From positions 1 through 64,000 of the forward strand of contig JAXGGA010005623.1 of NCBI GenBank assembly GCA_038373865.1: DNA of 64,000 nucleotides. Direction: 5' to 3'. This DNA is from Uloborus plumipes (Eukaryota > Arthropoda > Arachnida > Araneae > Uloboridae). Numbering within the stretch: the stretch's first letter is position 1; each line of letters opens with the position of its first letter. This document shows, one piece after another, positions 22,080-33,935 of the stretch. A program made the translations under genes and the position numbers. The notes beneath the pieces are model-generated. The model ran no database searches. It was not told the DNA's origin and was given only the letters and a program-made list of their open reading frames with translations.

Positions 22080-25000
22080 TAGAATAAGTTCGGATCCCTA
22101 CTTATGTTGTAGGCGATCCCGGCAACATAGAAAAGCAAAGTCGTTTTCTAAATATGCATTAAACATGATGATCGCAAGTATGCCCTAATTACATTCCGGA
22201 TGGGAAATCCTTTCTTTTTTTTTGCTTTGTTTTGTTATTTTTTTCGAATAAACCTCTTACTGTGTTCAAGTAGTATGTTTCAATCCATTATATGACCAAA
22301 AATGCACCAAATAATTTCGTCCAGTTTTTTCATGCAAATACTCCTATGCGCGACGTTTATTTTACTATGATTGCTATCAGATTCAAAATTTGACATTGTT
22401 TTCGGCGTTTAAAATCTCTTGATATTTTACTAAAAAATCGATCAAGTTTTTTGTGGATCTGAAGCTGAAAACGTGCCCATTATATGAGCAATAAAGTTGT
22501 TCATAACGAGTGTAGTTCCATTATTATTATTATTTTTAAAATTAGCTAAAAATTATTCGTGATATAAATGACATAACTTTATGTTTCATCTAATATTTTA
22601 CATTATACGTACTACAGTAATTGAAATAACTTGAGGTTATAGCAAAGAATATGTTTCCAACGTGAATCAAAATTTACAATATTAAATTTAAAATTACAAT
22701 TTTCATAAAACAGCAGTTCCAAATTTTTAGGTAAGAAACTCCTGAAGAAATGTAAAAAAGGAAAAAGAACGAAAATAATTCAATACCGTTCTAATAAACG
22801 TTTAATGTTTATGTCTCAAAATTTCATTCGTACCCGCCTCCCCTCAATAAATAAATATATTATCTTCTGTATCGCTTCTGCACATTCAGTTTTATTTATT
22901 TATTTGCTTATATGTGTATATAGCTTTAAAATTTTGCATTTGAGTAGCATTTGCACTATTTTTTTAACCTTTTCTTTCACAAAACAAAACGTAAAATTGT
23001 TGTTTCTCTTAATTTCTACTTCCACCTATGACTTTTGTCAAAAATCTTTGTTAGTATACGATTAGTTCAGACTGATTATGAATCGTGGTAAAAATTATTA
23101 AGATAGGAATAAAACTTATGTAATAAAAAGTATACTTACGTTATAATTAAAAACTTTCGATGAATTTACTAGCAAAATTAGCTACATTTGCGAATGATGT
23201 TTGTTTTCAAATATTTTTGGTAACTCTCGTCTTTCCTTTTGTTGTAATCGTAAACGAATTCGTCAAAGACTCCTTAAATCTTCCAAACATGTTCATTAAA
23301 CATCACATCCAAAGCTAAAATCAATATTTTCGTTTAGAAGTAGCTTGCGATTTTAATTTAGAAAGTCTTAGAAACTTTTTAACGACCTTTGAATCCCCCT
23401 TAATTTCAAGTAGAACAAAGTTTCCCGTGTTAATAAATACGTTAACTCTAAAGACGTTTATACGTTAGTCGCTCTTAATGAGGATAATTTTAAAAAACGT
23501 TTTACAATATGTTTACAATGTACTGAGGATTGCATCCATTTTGCAGTCGGTCATTTAGATATAAAGTACTGATTTAATATTAAGTTAATATGACTTTAAG
23601 AAGATAGTTTCTTTTATTTTCTTCTCCTTTCTATTTATGATTTATTTAGTTTCCACTTATTTGGAGCATTAGTATAGACTTAAATTATTCTCTAAAAATA
23701 TTTTTAATTTTTAATAAGGTGCATTTAATTGGTGTTTAACTGATGGTTTTTCTTACATAATTCATAATCTCACTTGATTTAGCATATCAGTCAGTGTTAT
23801 TTTAAAGATAATTTTTAATTTTATTTTGTAAGCTGTTAAGCAACATTTCCGAATATAAAAAATAGTTCAATTAAAAAAAAACAAAAAACTCTGATTCTTA
23901 GTTATACGATGCTCTTTATAAAACTACTGGACTGTAGATAAGTTTGTAAATAATACATCCAAGTAAAAACAACTTTGTTTTATTACCATGTTAAAACCAA
24001 CAGAAAGCAGTTCAACGTAAACTGAAACATAGCAAAAACTAACGGAACTGACAACTGAACAAGTTAAAAGAAACAATAGTTTTTATAGCTTTAATGCACG
24101 CATACGGCCGATGTGGTTATGCAAAGGATTTAACATTAGTAACATTTAGGAAAATAATGCATGTATGAAAAGATATCGTTTTTATAAAACTTAATAAACA
24201 TAACATTTTAAAATGATATAGTGTTTAAGTATTTCAATCACAATAATGTCTTAGATTGATAGCGTTTGAATTAAAAAAAAAAAATCGGTCAAAAGCAAAA
24301 TCTAAAGCTATTTGTATCTTCACACCCAGTTCTGACTGATTCTAGTGTATGTTCTACATTCAATTCATGGAACAGCACATGGATAGTAAATATTTTTAGT
24401 CTTTACTAGCTGTTTTGAGCAACAACTGATAATATTATTTAAACGGAATAGTCTCTCTGAAATATTTTTGACTAGAGGAAAAGATCATATATTGGAAAAA
24501 AGATACGATGTATGTGTGCTACATGTCTCGCCCTAATGATATCTGCCCTAATAAACGTAAATTGTTATAAACTCAAACATATTGTTATAAACTTACACAA
24601 TATTAACAACCCAAGAAAGAATAATAATCTAGCAGGATTGAACATTATGAACAGTTACGAATTAAAACAATCACGGAAATTAAAATCATATTGCAGTTGG
24701 GGTAAACCTAATTGACAGAATTTCTAAGGCTGTTCGAATCCTAATCACAGCATTATGCTGCAATCTATGTTGGCGCAGACAATGGTTCCGAACTTTCTGA
24801 ACTCACTACATTTATCTCTAACATGCATTATTTTGCTTTTAAATAAAAGTTACAGAGTAAAATTTACAAGCAAATAATATGTGTGAGATTGATAATAAAA
24901 CATACATTTTTTATATCTGTTAAAGCATTTGGCTCTATTAATTTAGTTATTTTATAACGTAGCAGCAAGTAACTTTAGGCATCGATTTCCTATAAGTTTT

Positions 25001-26237
25001 CATTTATTATCTAAAATTATAATCTTCATAATAGCATAAGCTTTGTACAGAAAATAACAACTTTACGAATGCACAAATGAGCAGGGATACTGCAGACACG
25101 TGTTTCGGCGTTACAAGGAACGCCTTTTTCAATGCAAAAAAGTTGTGAGCTTATGGATGCACAGACATGCGACATAAGCTTTGTTTTAATCAAGTTTCAG
25201 TATTAAACTAATCATGCTTACAATAGGGCAATTAGACCATAACGGACGTTACATTAAAGCTTTAAACACAAATAATTACAATTTAGTTAGACAAAAATCT
25301 TCAATTAGTTTCTATTAGATAATTTGTTGTTATTTATAGCTATCCTACGTTTTGGAAGTAATTTTTTACAAAAGATAACACTAATGTTTAAAGTTTGAGT
25401 ATTTACGTTGAGTATTAGGTTAAGTTTGAGTTTTAACAGTGGAATTGTCAAGAATCATTTCAACTCAAAAATTAGAGCTAAACTGACACAATATAGTGCT
25501 ATTTCTTTACTTTGTAAAAATATTAATCTGCCGCTAACTTAAGGACACTAATTTATTTAGAATAGGAATATGTTAATTAAAGTAAACGTAAAATTCTAGC
25601 AAGTTGGAAACGTATTGGTCAATTTACTGATTTAAAGACGAAAATTTAAAAAAAAAAATCTTGATTTTACTCACACCTAATCGATTTTTATGAGACATAT
25701 TCCATTGTTATTCGGTGTTTCGCTTGATCTTATCTTTTCTTTAAGTAAAAAAAGTGCAAAACACTTCATTAAAATGCGCACAAACAATGCTGATGTGATA
25801 GTCTTTAAAGCTATGATCATAAGCGTACCTTAGTCAGTCCTTTCCGTAGTTACTTAGTTCTGAATCTTAGGTTGCCTTCAGAAACTTTTAATGACCTCGG
25901 CATTAAGGGCTCTCATTGGCACATCTTCTCGCAGAGTAATAAATAAATAAATTTTCGTCATGCTTCACAGCTTTGAACTATTAATGAGGATGCTGAAAAA
26001 TGAATTTAATGATTTCGTTGCCCTTTTACTGAACAATTACGTGTCTATTTTAGTTGTAATCAAAAACCTACTGGACAAGGTAATTATCCTTAAAAAAAAT
26101 AAAAAAAAAGAGGGGAGAAAGGCAAAATTGCCCAAATTACTTTAATTGTTCTTATGCGAAATATAAATCTCGATTTTTCTATTTAGGGTCACTTTGCGAG
26201 ACATACCAAATATCTTAACAGCTGCAATTTTTACTTT
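22080..26237. other. Gene-free AT-rich DNA
   Basis: About 4.1 kb of AT-rich sequence with short open frames only. A small GC-richer hairpin lies at 25084-25135. I support nothing else here. Confidence 0.45.
25084..25135 (-). repeat. Hairpin motif, possibly a Penelope-type repeat end
   Basis: On the minus strand, GGCGTTCCTTGTAACGCC is a perfect 6-bp stem with a six-base loop, followed by GAAACACGTGTC. Similar hairpin-GAAACACGTGT blocks are, from memory, frequent in arthropod repeats and recall the hammerhead-ribozyme region of Penelope-like elements. The CUGAUGA box needed for a ribozyme is not intact here (TTGAAAAA). Confidence 0.3.
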
Positions 26238-26242
26238 GATAG

Positions 26243-27518
26243 TGTGGTGACTGAATTTTGAATAGGTCTAGTTTTAGTGGTAAGTACAGCATTAAAATTA
26301 AAAGTAAACATTGGCCGCAGTGGTAAGGGGAACAAACATGCTCCACAGAAAGAGGGAAGATTAGCTCCCCAAAACGACTGGAGTTTAAAACACAGGAATC
26401 CTCATGGGCGGAGCTAGGACGATTTAAACCAATGAGGAACAAGTATTAGGATCACATTAAAAAGTAAACTGCACAAAAATTCACACATGTATAGAAGAAT
26501 CAAATCAATTAATAAAAAGGATAACCTAATTTATTAAAAGGAAAGAATTTACTGTAATATTATTCTTCATCAATTGGTGCGCACCAAAATAAAACATAAG
26601 GCATTATAAAAAGACTTGTACAAAAGTTTCAATTAATTAGACACAATCTTCTAGATTATTTAAGGACGCAAAGGTCCAACTCGTGATGAAGATATAGATT
26701 CATAGATATACAAAATAAATAGCCTTGGAATCGACCTCCAAGTACTATAAAAGAATGAGGCTTAAAATTCACATTACCGTAGAGTAGATTGCAAGTCTGA
26801 TGAGGAGCAAGCGATGTAACACTATATATATCAATAAAAATCTTGATCACTATTAAACTTTCAGTTCTTGGTCTCGCGATGAACCACTCACGAAGTAGCT
26901 TGTCACACCAGGGCGCTGGGAGTTAATGGCATCACACTCGTCTGCGCGGGGGCGCAGAGACAAAAAGACAATTCCAGGAGGCTCGCGATGAAATCATACA
27001 TACGAAGCAGGTGGGTTCTCGCGATGAAAAATCACATACGAAGCAGGTCACCAGGTCGCTGGAGGCTAAAATGGCATTTTCTGAGCACGAGGGGCAAGAT
27101 GATTCTTGATGTCAAGTCGAGATGAGTCGTTCGTGCAATCTTTCTCCATCGGTATCTTTACGCAGAAAAAAAAAGGAGTAACAGTGTCCCACATTCATTT
27201 TAGTCTTGTTTAGGGCATGGTATCATTATATTTTTTATCAAACACTTCAGCATTTTTCTTTCGTCGTTTTGTCCAAGACCAAGCTCTAACCCATCTGATC
27301 AACATCCTTGGTCTCTCGTATAGTTGGAGAGAGAAAAATGGAAAAATTCTTCCAGAAGGAACAGACGCCAAGCAAACCAGTTGGAACCAGTTTTACGAAC
27401 CTGTTTTGATGATCCAGAAAGTTAGAACATTCACACGCATGAGCATGTGCTGCCATCTAGGTGTAGGTTTTAAAGTCTGATTTGAATTTTAAAAGAATGT
27501 GACGGCTTTCGTGTCACA
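26243..27518. mobile_element. Solo LTR, 1276 bp, target duplication GATAG
   Basis: The sequence starts TGTGGTGACTG and ends CGTGTCACA, so it has TG...CA ends with a short inverted match. It is flanked by identical GATAG on both sides (26238-26242, 27519-27523). Size, termini and 5-bp duplication fit a solo LTR left by recombination between the two LTRs of a retroelement. I see no gag or pol beside it. AATAAA signals occur on both strands, so the orientation is undecided. Open frames at 26215-26442, 26656-26850 and 27217-27480 lie at its edge or inside it and show no domain. Confidence 0.75.
26870..27060. repeat. Degenerate tandem repeat inside the solo LTR
   Basis: Three imperfect copies of a unit containing TCTCGCGATGAA, then ACATACGAAGCAGGT or a variant, lie at about 26873, 26980 and 27017. 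Two are followed by CACCAGG(G/T)CGCTGG. They may be LTR enhancer-type repeats, which is inference. Confidence 0.6.
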
Positions 27519-27523
27519 GATAG

Positions 27524-30500
27524 GTTGCATGATATATTACAAAATCACAAGGAAAAATCGATTAAAATCATTCAATGAATAACCTTTATGTGCATTTGAA
27601 ATACAAAATGGAGATTATTTGATAATCTCCGTTTGATTGAAATATTGCAGCTTAATCAGATTATCTTTATGATTATAAGGTATGGATATACATGCATATT
27701 GGTGTTGTTCCCTGATAACACTTATTTCTTAACTGAAGTAAGTTATTTTGTTAGATGTCTGGCAGAGAAAAATTACAAAATTGGATAAATAGTTTGGAAA
27801 AATTATAAGTTGTATCAAAGTAGTTTAGGTTGGCACATTTCTGATTAAAAAACGCCGGTTATTCAAAGAGTTGAACTCACACATATAGCAATATGTGAAA
27901 ACATTAACTATATTGATACTAAGTTTACTGGGGATAGCTACTTTTAACTAAGCTGCTAAGATGTTTACACACTTCATTCAATGTTAACTGTTGGATAATA
28001 TATTTCTTAGATGAGCTTTAACAAGACCGTATCTCCTTTAAAAAATGAAACAATAGACTTTATTCAAGGGAAAACTTTATCCAAACTTAATTATCAAGTG
28101 TCATACATGGCTTTACACACGTTGTATTTTTAAGTTTGATATCTGATAATCAGAACTAGTGATTATAATATAGTTCTCATTTGATTCACTTGTTGCCGAT
28201 TACTAGAGCAACTGTGGAATTCTACTAATATAGTCAATAACTCTTTTAAAGATTGTACTTTTTATTAATTAAATACCATGAAAACGAGGATACATTATTT
28301 AGATAGAACAAACATCATTGTGGAAATCATGATTAAACACACATAATTTAACCAACAAGTGGTCACAGGTTGGACCGTGTCAGACATTTCTAGTATGGAT
28401 GAAACTCAGTATACTCATAACTGCCACGTCGATGAAACTAATTTTCAATTATTACTTTAACTTAAATGTTTTTTTTCTCTCACAATCATACATACTTACA
28501 AGTATGCCCGAAGATTTAAATGTTGATGGATAAATAATCCAGAATGCCATTAAATATTTGGTGTAACTGACGTCATGCTTTTAAGTAATTACTTGTACGT
28601 CTACTTTAATTGTTAGAACGCCGCAAATAAATATCACACTATACAATTTTTAAAGAATGTTACTTCTGAAATTACTATTGCCTTACCAGCCTAAGCAAAC
28701 GAAAGAAAAAACTATTATTTTTCAAATCGTGCAGCTCTATCTCATTCCTTTACCAAAACATAGGTATTAAGTTTAAACTAAAGTATGCAATTCAGTGTAT
28801 ATTGTAACATTTTTATTTCACATATACATGAACTAGTCTTTTAAAAAATATTTTTGTTCAATTAATTCTTAAGTTAAATTATTGTGCTGGAATTGATCGT
28901 TTTTCCATAATTCATCTTCCATTATAAACCGTCCTATGAGAACAACTTTTAAAATTATTTCCTCGGAAGTTCTCCTTACAATCGCTTTCAATGAATTATC
29001 TTCAGATAATGAAATAAGTTGCTCAGCTAAGGCATTATAATTGTCACTGTACCATATTTCATTCTTTAGCAGAAAATGTGACAGGCATATTCCAGAATTG
29101 TACTCTAGCTAGTAAATTACTTGGTTAATTTCAGTTGTTCTAATTATTGCAAAAGTAATTTCTTTTGAAAATGCTTTGAATCATTATTTATTTATCAAGC
29201 GTAAAATTCTTTAATTAAAATTTCGAAATATTTCCTTAAAACAACATTTGTTTTGAAATCATGCAATTTCTTCAGACGAGCTTATGAATTTCATTATGTA
29301 CTTCATTGATGGCGTGTTCAACATTTCCGATTATTTTAATAAAATGTACGTAACACTTTACTAGGAACTTCAGAGCAGAATTTTGAAAGATAACTTTGAA
29401 AAGGAAACTTTGAAAAACGAATAGTGTGAGAGAAGAGAGGTAGCAAAAAATTATTGTTTGACCCTAATTAGAGTTTCTATTTGAAAACACTTCTTAAAGC
29501 TTGTATCACAACCATAAGCGACGAGCAAAATGTTGAGTAATAAATGTCAAATAGTCATTTGAAAATGTGTGCAGGTTTAAATCAAGAATGCAAATAAGTA
29601 CGATGCTGAAACAATGAGAAGCATAGTGATGTACATACAAAAGAAATATGTTTAGTAAGCACGAGGGAAACATTTATGAGTTTTAACTCAAAGGTTTTAT
29701 AAATCACAGTAGATAACAAAACAACTATGCTATCATTGAAAGTTTTATACTCATGAGTAAAATGTTTTGATTCATAAATAATTTATCTCTTAAATTTAAA
29801 GCAGTGTCTTCCTTTTTTCAAAAAATACTCATGTTATACTTGAAAACAGAATGCTTTCAACTGATTACCATAAATTGAAGCAATTTTCATTTGGAAATAT
29901 TTTGCGTGTATTCATAGTGTTTTTTTTCAGTAGTTCAATATATTTATCTTTAACAGAGAAACAACAAAATAAATGTACGGATTTTTAAAAATCGTTGCAA
30001 ATCCGTTGCAATGTCTTGCAATGTAAAACTTATTTACGAATGACATTAGTTGAAACATAATTGTAACTTACAGCCGAAACTTAGTTGGTTTTCTGATCTA
30101 GCTAACCAAGCTTAATCAGAAAATAATCTTAACCAGCCCTTCAAAAAAAATCCGAAACCTTATAGATCATTTCTGTGTAACATTGAATAATTTTGCAGTC
30201 TTCCACCCATTTCCTGTAAAAAAATATTTTTTTATGAAAGCGTTTCTTGAATTGATACAAATTGCCTGAATGTGGACTTTTCGAGGTTGGAGCTTCCAGT
30301 AGGTACATACATCGTCTTTGTTAAGTGTTTCGACTTCAGCTCGGTTGCGGCCTGTCCATATTGACTTTGCCTAAAATAAGGGCGTATTCAGTCTCTGAAT
30401 ACTATCGCTTTGCAGAATTGCAAGCAACTAAGATGCTCAGCTGTTTACTTGCAATGGCTGCTATAGCTTCTGCCATATTTGCATAACTGCTCCTGGAGCC

Positions 30501-31145
30501 TTTCTTTTACTACAGGAAAGTGGTGAATTAAAAAAAAAAAGCCTTTAGGAGTTTTTTGTAAAGTTTTTGACTTGTTCGAAAGGTTTCTGAATTTTTAGGG
30601 ATAGCTACTAGCTTTCAGGTAGAACTTTCCTTATTTTCACAGGGAAAGTTACTGGTAGAAACTAGGTACATCAACTGCCCATTATTTTCCAAGTTTTGGA
30701 ATTTTTTTAACAGTGTGTATATAAATAAAAGGTAAGCTTCAAATGTGCTTTTCTGTGCTAAAATTAAAAATCCTCAATATATTAAATACGAAGACGAGTA
30801 ACTTATCACAAATGCTTTTGAATAATTCTAGAATAAGTACAGTAATTTACAAAAAGGGTTGAGAAGGTTTCTGAAATTTTTCAGAATAGCTTTTTTTTTT
30901 TTTTTTTTTGAAGTCATTGTGACACCTTTTGGCAAGTCTATTGCTTAACAGGGCAAAGTGAGGGCGACTGCTCATGCATTTACATGTAAGTGAGCTGAGC
31001 ATGGTTTTGTTATTTCTTAATTGATATAATTTGCACTGACTTTATACTTTTTTTACCCCATTCCCACCAGGAAAACTTTGAAATTACGTGACTAGCCACA
31101 ATTTCTTTGCCACAATAACGTTTTAAAGTTATAAGAAGATTTTAT
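27524..31145. other. Gene-free AT-rich DNA
   Basis: No supportable gene. At about 30280-30500 the base composition is more balanced (TTTCGACTTCAGCTCGG, GGGCGTATTCAGTC), which suggests an old repeat without recognisable ends. T runs lie near 30893-30909. Confidence 0.4.
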
Positions 31146-31147
31146 TA

Positions 31148-32555
31148 AACTCATGTTTGTGAAAATTGCAACACCATGAAGGACTTACGCGAATGGGCTG
31201 AAATTTTCAGCAAATGCAAAGTAGGGTATGATATGTAAATGATTAGAATTTTAGATGCGTAGCGCATGCGTACGCTGAGAAGCGCTCTCTGAATGCAGGA
31301 TTGCTCCGAATGAATAGACGGCTGCAGCAAGACGTGTATGGTTATATGTTATTATCTGCTTGTGATAAACGTTAGCGAGGACGTTACTTATGCCTCTTCG
31401 ACGAAAAAAAGCGAGGTTTCAACAGCTTACGGAATTTGAACGGGGGAGGATCATCGGCCTTCGTAAAGCTGGATAGTCTTGTCGTGAAGTAGCAGCTCGA
31501 GTGCAGCGTAACAGCAGCACAGTGGTGCGTGTTTGGAAGCAGTGGACGGACGAGTATCGAACGACAACTCGGAAATTCGGGAGTGGACCCTGAAAAGTGA
31601 CGTCAGCGCGCGATGATAGACACCTGATCTGCATGGTACTGACGGACCGTACAGCTTCTTCCAGAAAAACTGCAGCACTGTGGTCAACAGCTACAGGTGT
31701 TTCAATGTGTGCTTCATCAATTCGTAGACGTTTGCTACAGCGTGGACTGCGCGTAAGGACTCCTTTATACAGGATCCAGCTCACGCTAAACCATATCCGC
31801 CTGCGGCTATAATGAGCCAATCAGCATAAGGACTGGCTTGCTGATTGGTAGTATGTTGTGTTTTCTGACGAATCCTGCTTTAATTTGTGGCACCATGATG
31901 GCCGCATTCGCGTCCGACGCTATGCCGATGAGCGCCACCTTCCAGAATGCATTTTCGAACGTCACAGTGGGCGAACACCTGTAGTCATGGTCTGGGGTGC
32001 CCACGATATCAATTGCTACGAATTGTGGGTAACCTGAACAGCAACCGGTACATCAGTGAAGTTCTACAGCCCCAAGCTGTCTCCTTCCTTCAAGGCTTGC
32101 CTAGCGCTGTATTTTAGCAGGATAATCCTGTCCTCATGTCGCTAGGACTGTTCAATCCTTCCTTGAATTGCAGCAGGTTCAGCTTCTTCCCTGGGCAGCG
32201 TATTCCCCGGATATGTCGCCGATTGAACATGTCTGGGATTTCGTTGGTCGGCGTCTCGTTCGTGATCCTCGTCTTGTTGCTTCCACAGACGATTTTTGGG
32301 TACGCATACAAACAGTATGGAGTGCTCTTGATCATGCAGACATTAAAAAATTGTTTGACTCCATGCCACGTCGCGTAGCAGCACTTATTGCAGCGCGTGG
32401 TGGCTGCACAAAATTCTAATTTTAATATGTGTTTATTGTTTGTTGGCTTTCTAAGTTTAATCATTTATTTGTACCACTATCACTCAGCTGTGTATTAAAT
32501 TTCATTCAATTATGACGATTCCTTCATGGTGTTGTAATTTTCACTAACATGAGTT
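31148..32555 (+). mobile_element. Full-length degenerate Tc1-like transposon
   Basis: The left end reads AACTCATGTTTGTGAAAATT followed by GCAACACCATGAAGGA. The right end, inverted, reads AACTCATGTTAGTGAAAATT followed by ACAACACCATGAAGGA. TA lies next to both ends, within a base or two. At about 1.4 kb the length is normal for a Tc1 element with one transposase gene, which is present but broken. Confidence 0.85.
31390..32419 (+). pseudogene. Tc1-like transposase, broken
   Basis: The gene spans a normal Tc1 transposase length of about 340 codons, from the ATG at 31390 (MPLRRKKARFQQLTEFERGR) to the stop after RRVAALIAARGGCTKF. The helix-turn-helix at residues ~15-60 includes SCREVAARVQRNSSTVVRVW. 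The catalytic triad can be followed: the first Asp in VFSDESCFNLW (~31857-31889), the second in QDN (~32118), and the Glu in YSPDMSPIEHVWDFV (~32206-32250). The spacing fits a DD34E-type Tc1 enzyme. It is inactive: TAG interrupts the helix-turn-helix (~31473), TGA follows the linker (~31591), further stops occur, and the frame shifts so that the C terminus is read in another frame. Confidence 0.9.
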
Positions 32556-32556
32556 A

Positions 32557-33174
32557 TATTCATATTCTAACCGAGCTGGCATTGCAGCTGCGCATTACGA
32601 AAAAAATAACATATTTTAGTACATTATGTTCTTCTCAACACGTCATAAGAAATACAGAAATCTTGTGATAACATTTCAAAAAAGAATGTATTTATTTTTT
32701 TTCCACCCGTGCAATGGGGAAAAAAAACATATTAACTGAAACTGCAAAGAGTTACTAGAAAAGCTCAAACTTTTCGTCAGACGTCTTTTCATCCCTAATG
32801 TTCAGTTGAGGGGGCTGCAAAAGGGGTTTTTGTAAGCCCCAAAACACGTGTATGCAGCTTTCCTGCGTATTCTGCATTAATACGTAGCTTTATGTTTTTT
32901 TTATTCTTCAGGTACATGGGTATTTGCTTAATTATTAAACGCTTTATGTTGAAAAAAATGTAATAAGCTAATTTTTAGCTGCAAAACTGTTCTCTTCTTT
33001 CTGTTCTTCTTAAAATTACAGAACAAAGAACTCGTGCTGAAAAACAAATCGATTAGTGCTATAAAATAAATATTTACGTAAATATCGGGGGAAAACACCA
33101 AGTTCATTTTTAGCCTACTTTCCCGTTAAAAATAAAAGAGACGAAAAAAGCATTAAAATTGGCTTAATGCATCT
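32557..33174. other. Gene-free AT-rich DNA
   Basis: No supportable gene or repeat end between the Tc1 element and the tandem repeats. Confidence 0.4.
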
Positions 33175-33241
33175 AAAAAATATCGCCAAGTCCAAAAAAT
33201 ATCGCCAAGTCCAAAAAAATATCGCCAAGTAAAAAAAAGTC
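33175..33241 (+). repeat. Three-copy ~20-bp tandem repeat
   Basis: AAAAAATATCGCCAAGTCC is repeated about three times with small length changes in the A run. Confidence 0.85.
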
Positions 33242-33312
33242 AAAAAGAAACAAAAAAATGAAATAAATATCGAAAAATTAAAAATTTGAAAGTAGGATAT
33301 TGAGATGGGGAA

Positions 33313-33359
33313 TTTGTGCGTCGGTCGGTCGGTCTGTCTGTCTGTCTGTCTGTCCCCCC
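33313..33359. repeat. GTCG/GTCT tetranucleotide microsatellite
   Basis: TCGG units change to TCTG units and end in a C run, directly upstream of the ~147-bp repeat array. Confidence 0.9.
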
Positions 33360-33360
33360 C

Positions 33361-33935
33361 TAATAACTTTTGAATGAACAATCCGATTTGGACAAACTGT
33401 TTTTTGTTGGAAAGATCTCGGCGAGTACAGCTCATTCCCATATTTGATTTTTCGATTTGAACAATTTTTGGTGCAACTTTAAACCGTTCAAACAACCTGG
33501 CCCGCGATATTAACTTTTTAGTTAACAGTCCGATTTGAACAAACTTTTTTTTGTTCGAAAGATCTTTTCAAGGGTACTTCATTCCCGTATCTACATTTTC
33601 GATTTGAACAATTTTTCGTTCAACATTGAACCGTTCAAACAAGCTCTCACACCTAATAACTTTTGAATGAACAGTCCGATTTAAACAAACTTTTTTTTGT
33701 TCAAAAGGTCTCGGCAAGGATGCTTCATTACCGTATTTAAATTTTCAATTTGAACATTTTTTTTGTTCAACATTGAACCGTTCAAACAACCTTTCCCCAC
33801 ATAATAACTTTTAAGTGAACCGTCCGAATTGAATAAACTTTTTTTTCTTCGAAAGATCTCGGAGAGGCTCATTCCTATATTTCACTTTTCAATTTGAACC
33901 ATTTTTCGTTCAATGATGAACCGTTCAGAAAAAAT
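33361..33935. repeat. Four-copy tandem repeat, unit ~147 bp
   Basis: The anchor TAACTTTT recurs at 33364, 33511, 33657 and 33805, spacings of 147, 146 and 148. Each unit runs through CCGATTTGAACAAAC, a TTTTTTTTGTTCGAAAG block, CTCATTCCC, TTTCGATTTGAACAATTTTT and a final GAACCGTTCAAACAA. The copies differ by substitutions and small indels, so the array is old. No open frame spans it. Confidence 0.85.

Noticed and set aside
31148..32555. Active Tc1 transposon
   Set aside because: The transposase has several in-frame stops and at least one frameshift, although its TIRs are good.
33361..33935. CRISPR-like array
   Set aside because: The units are tandem and diverged throughout, without alternating conserved repeats and unique spacers, and the DNA is eukaryotic.
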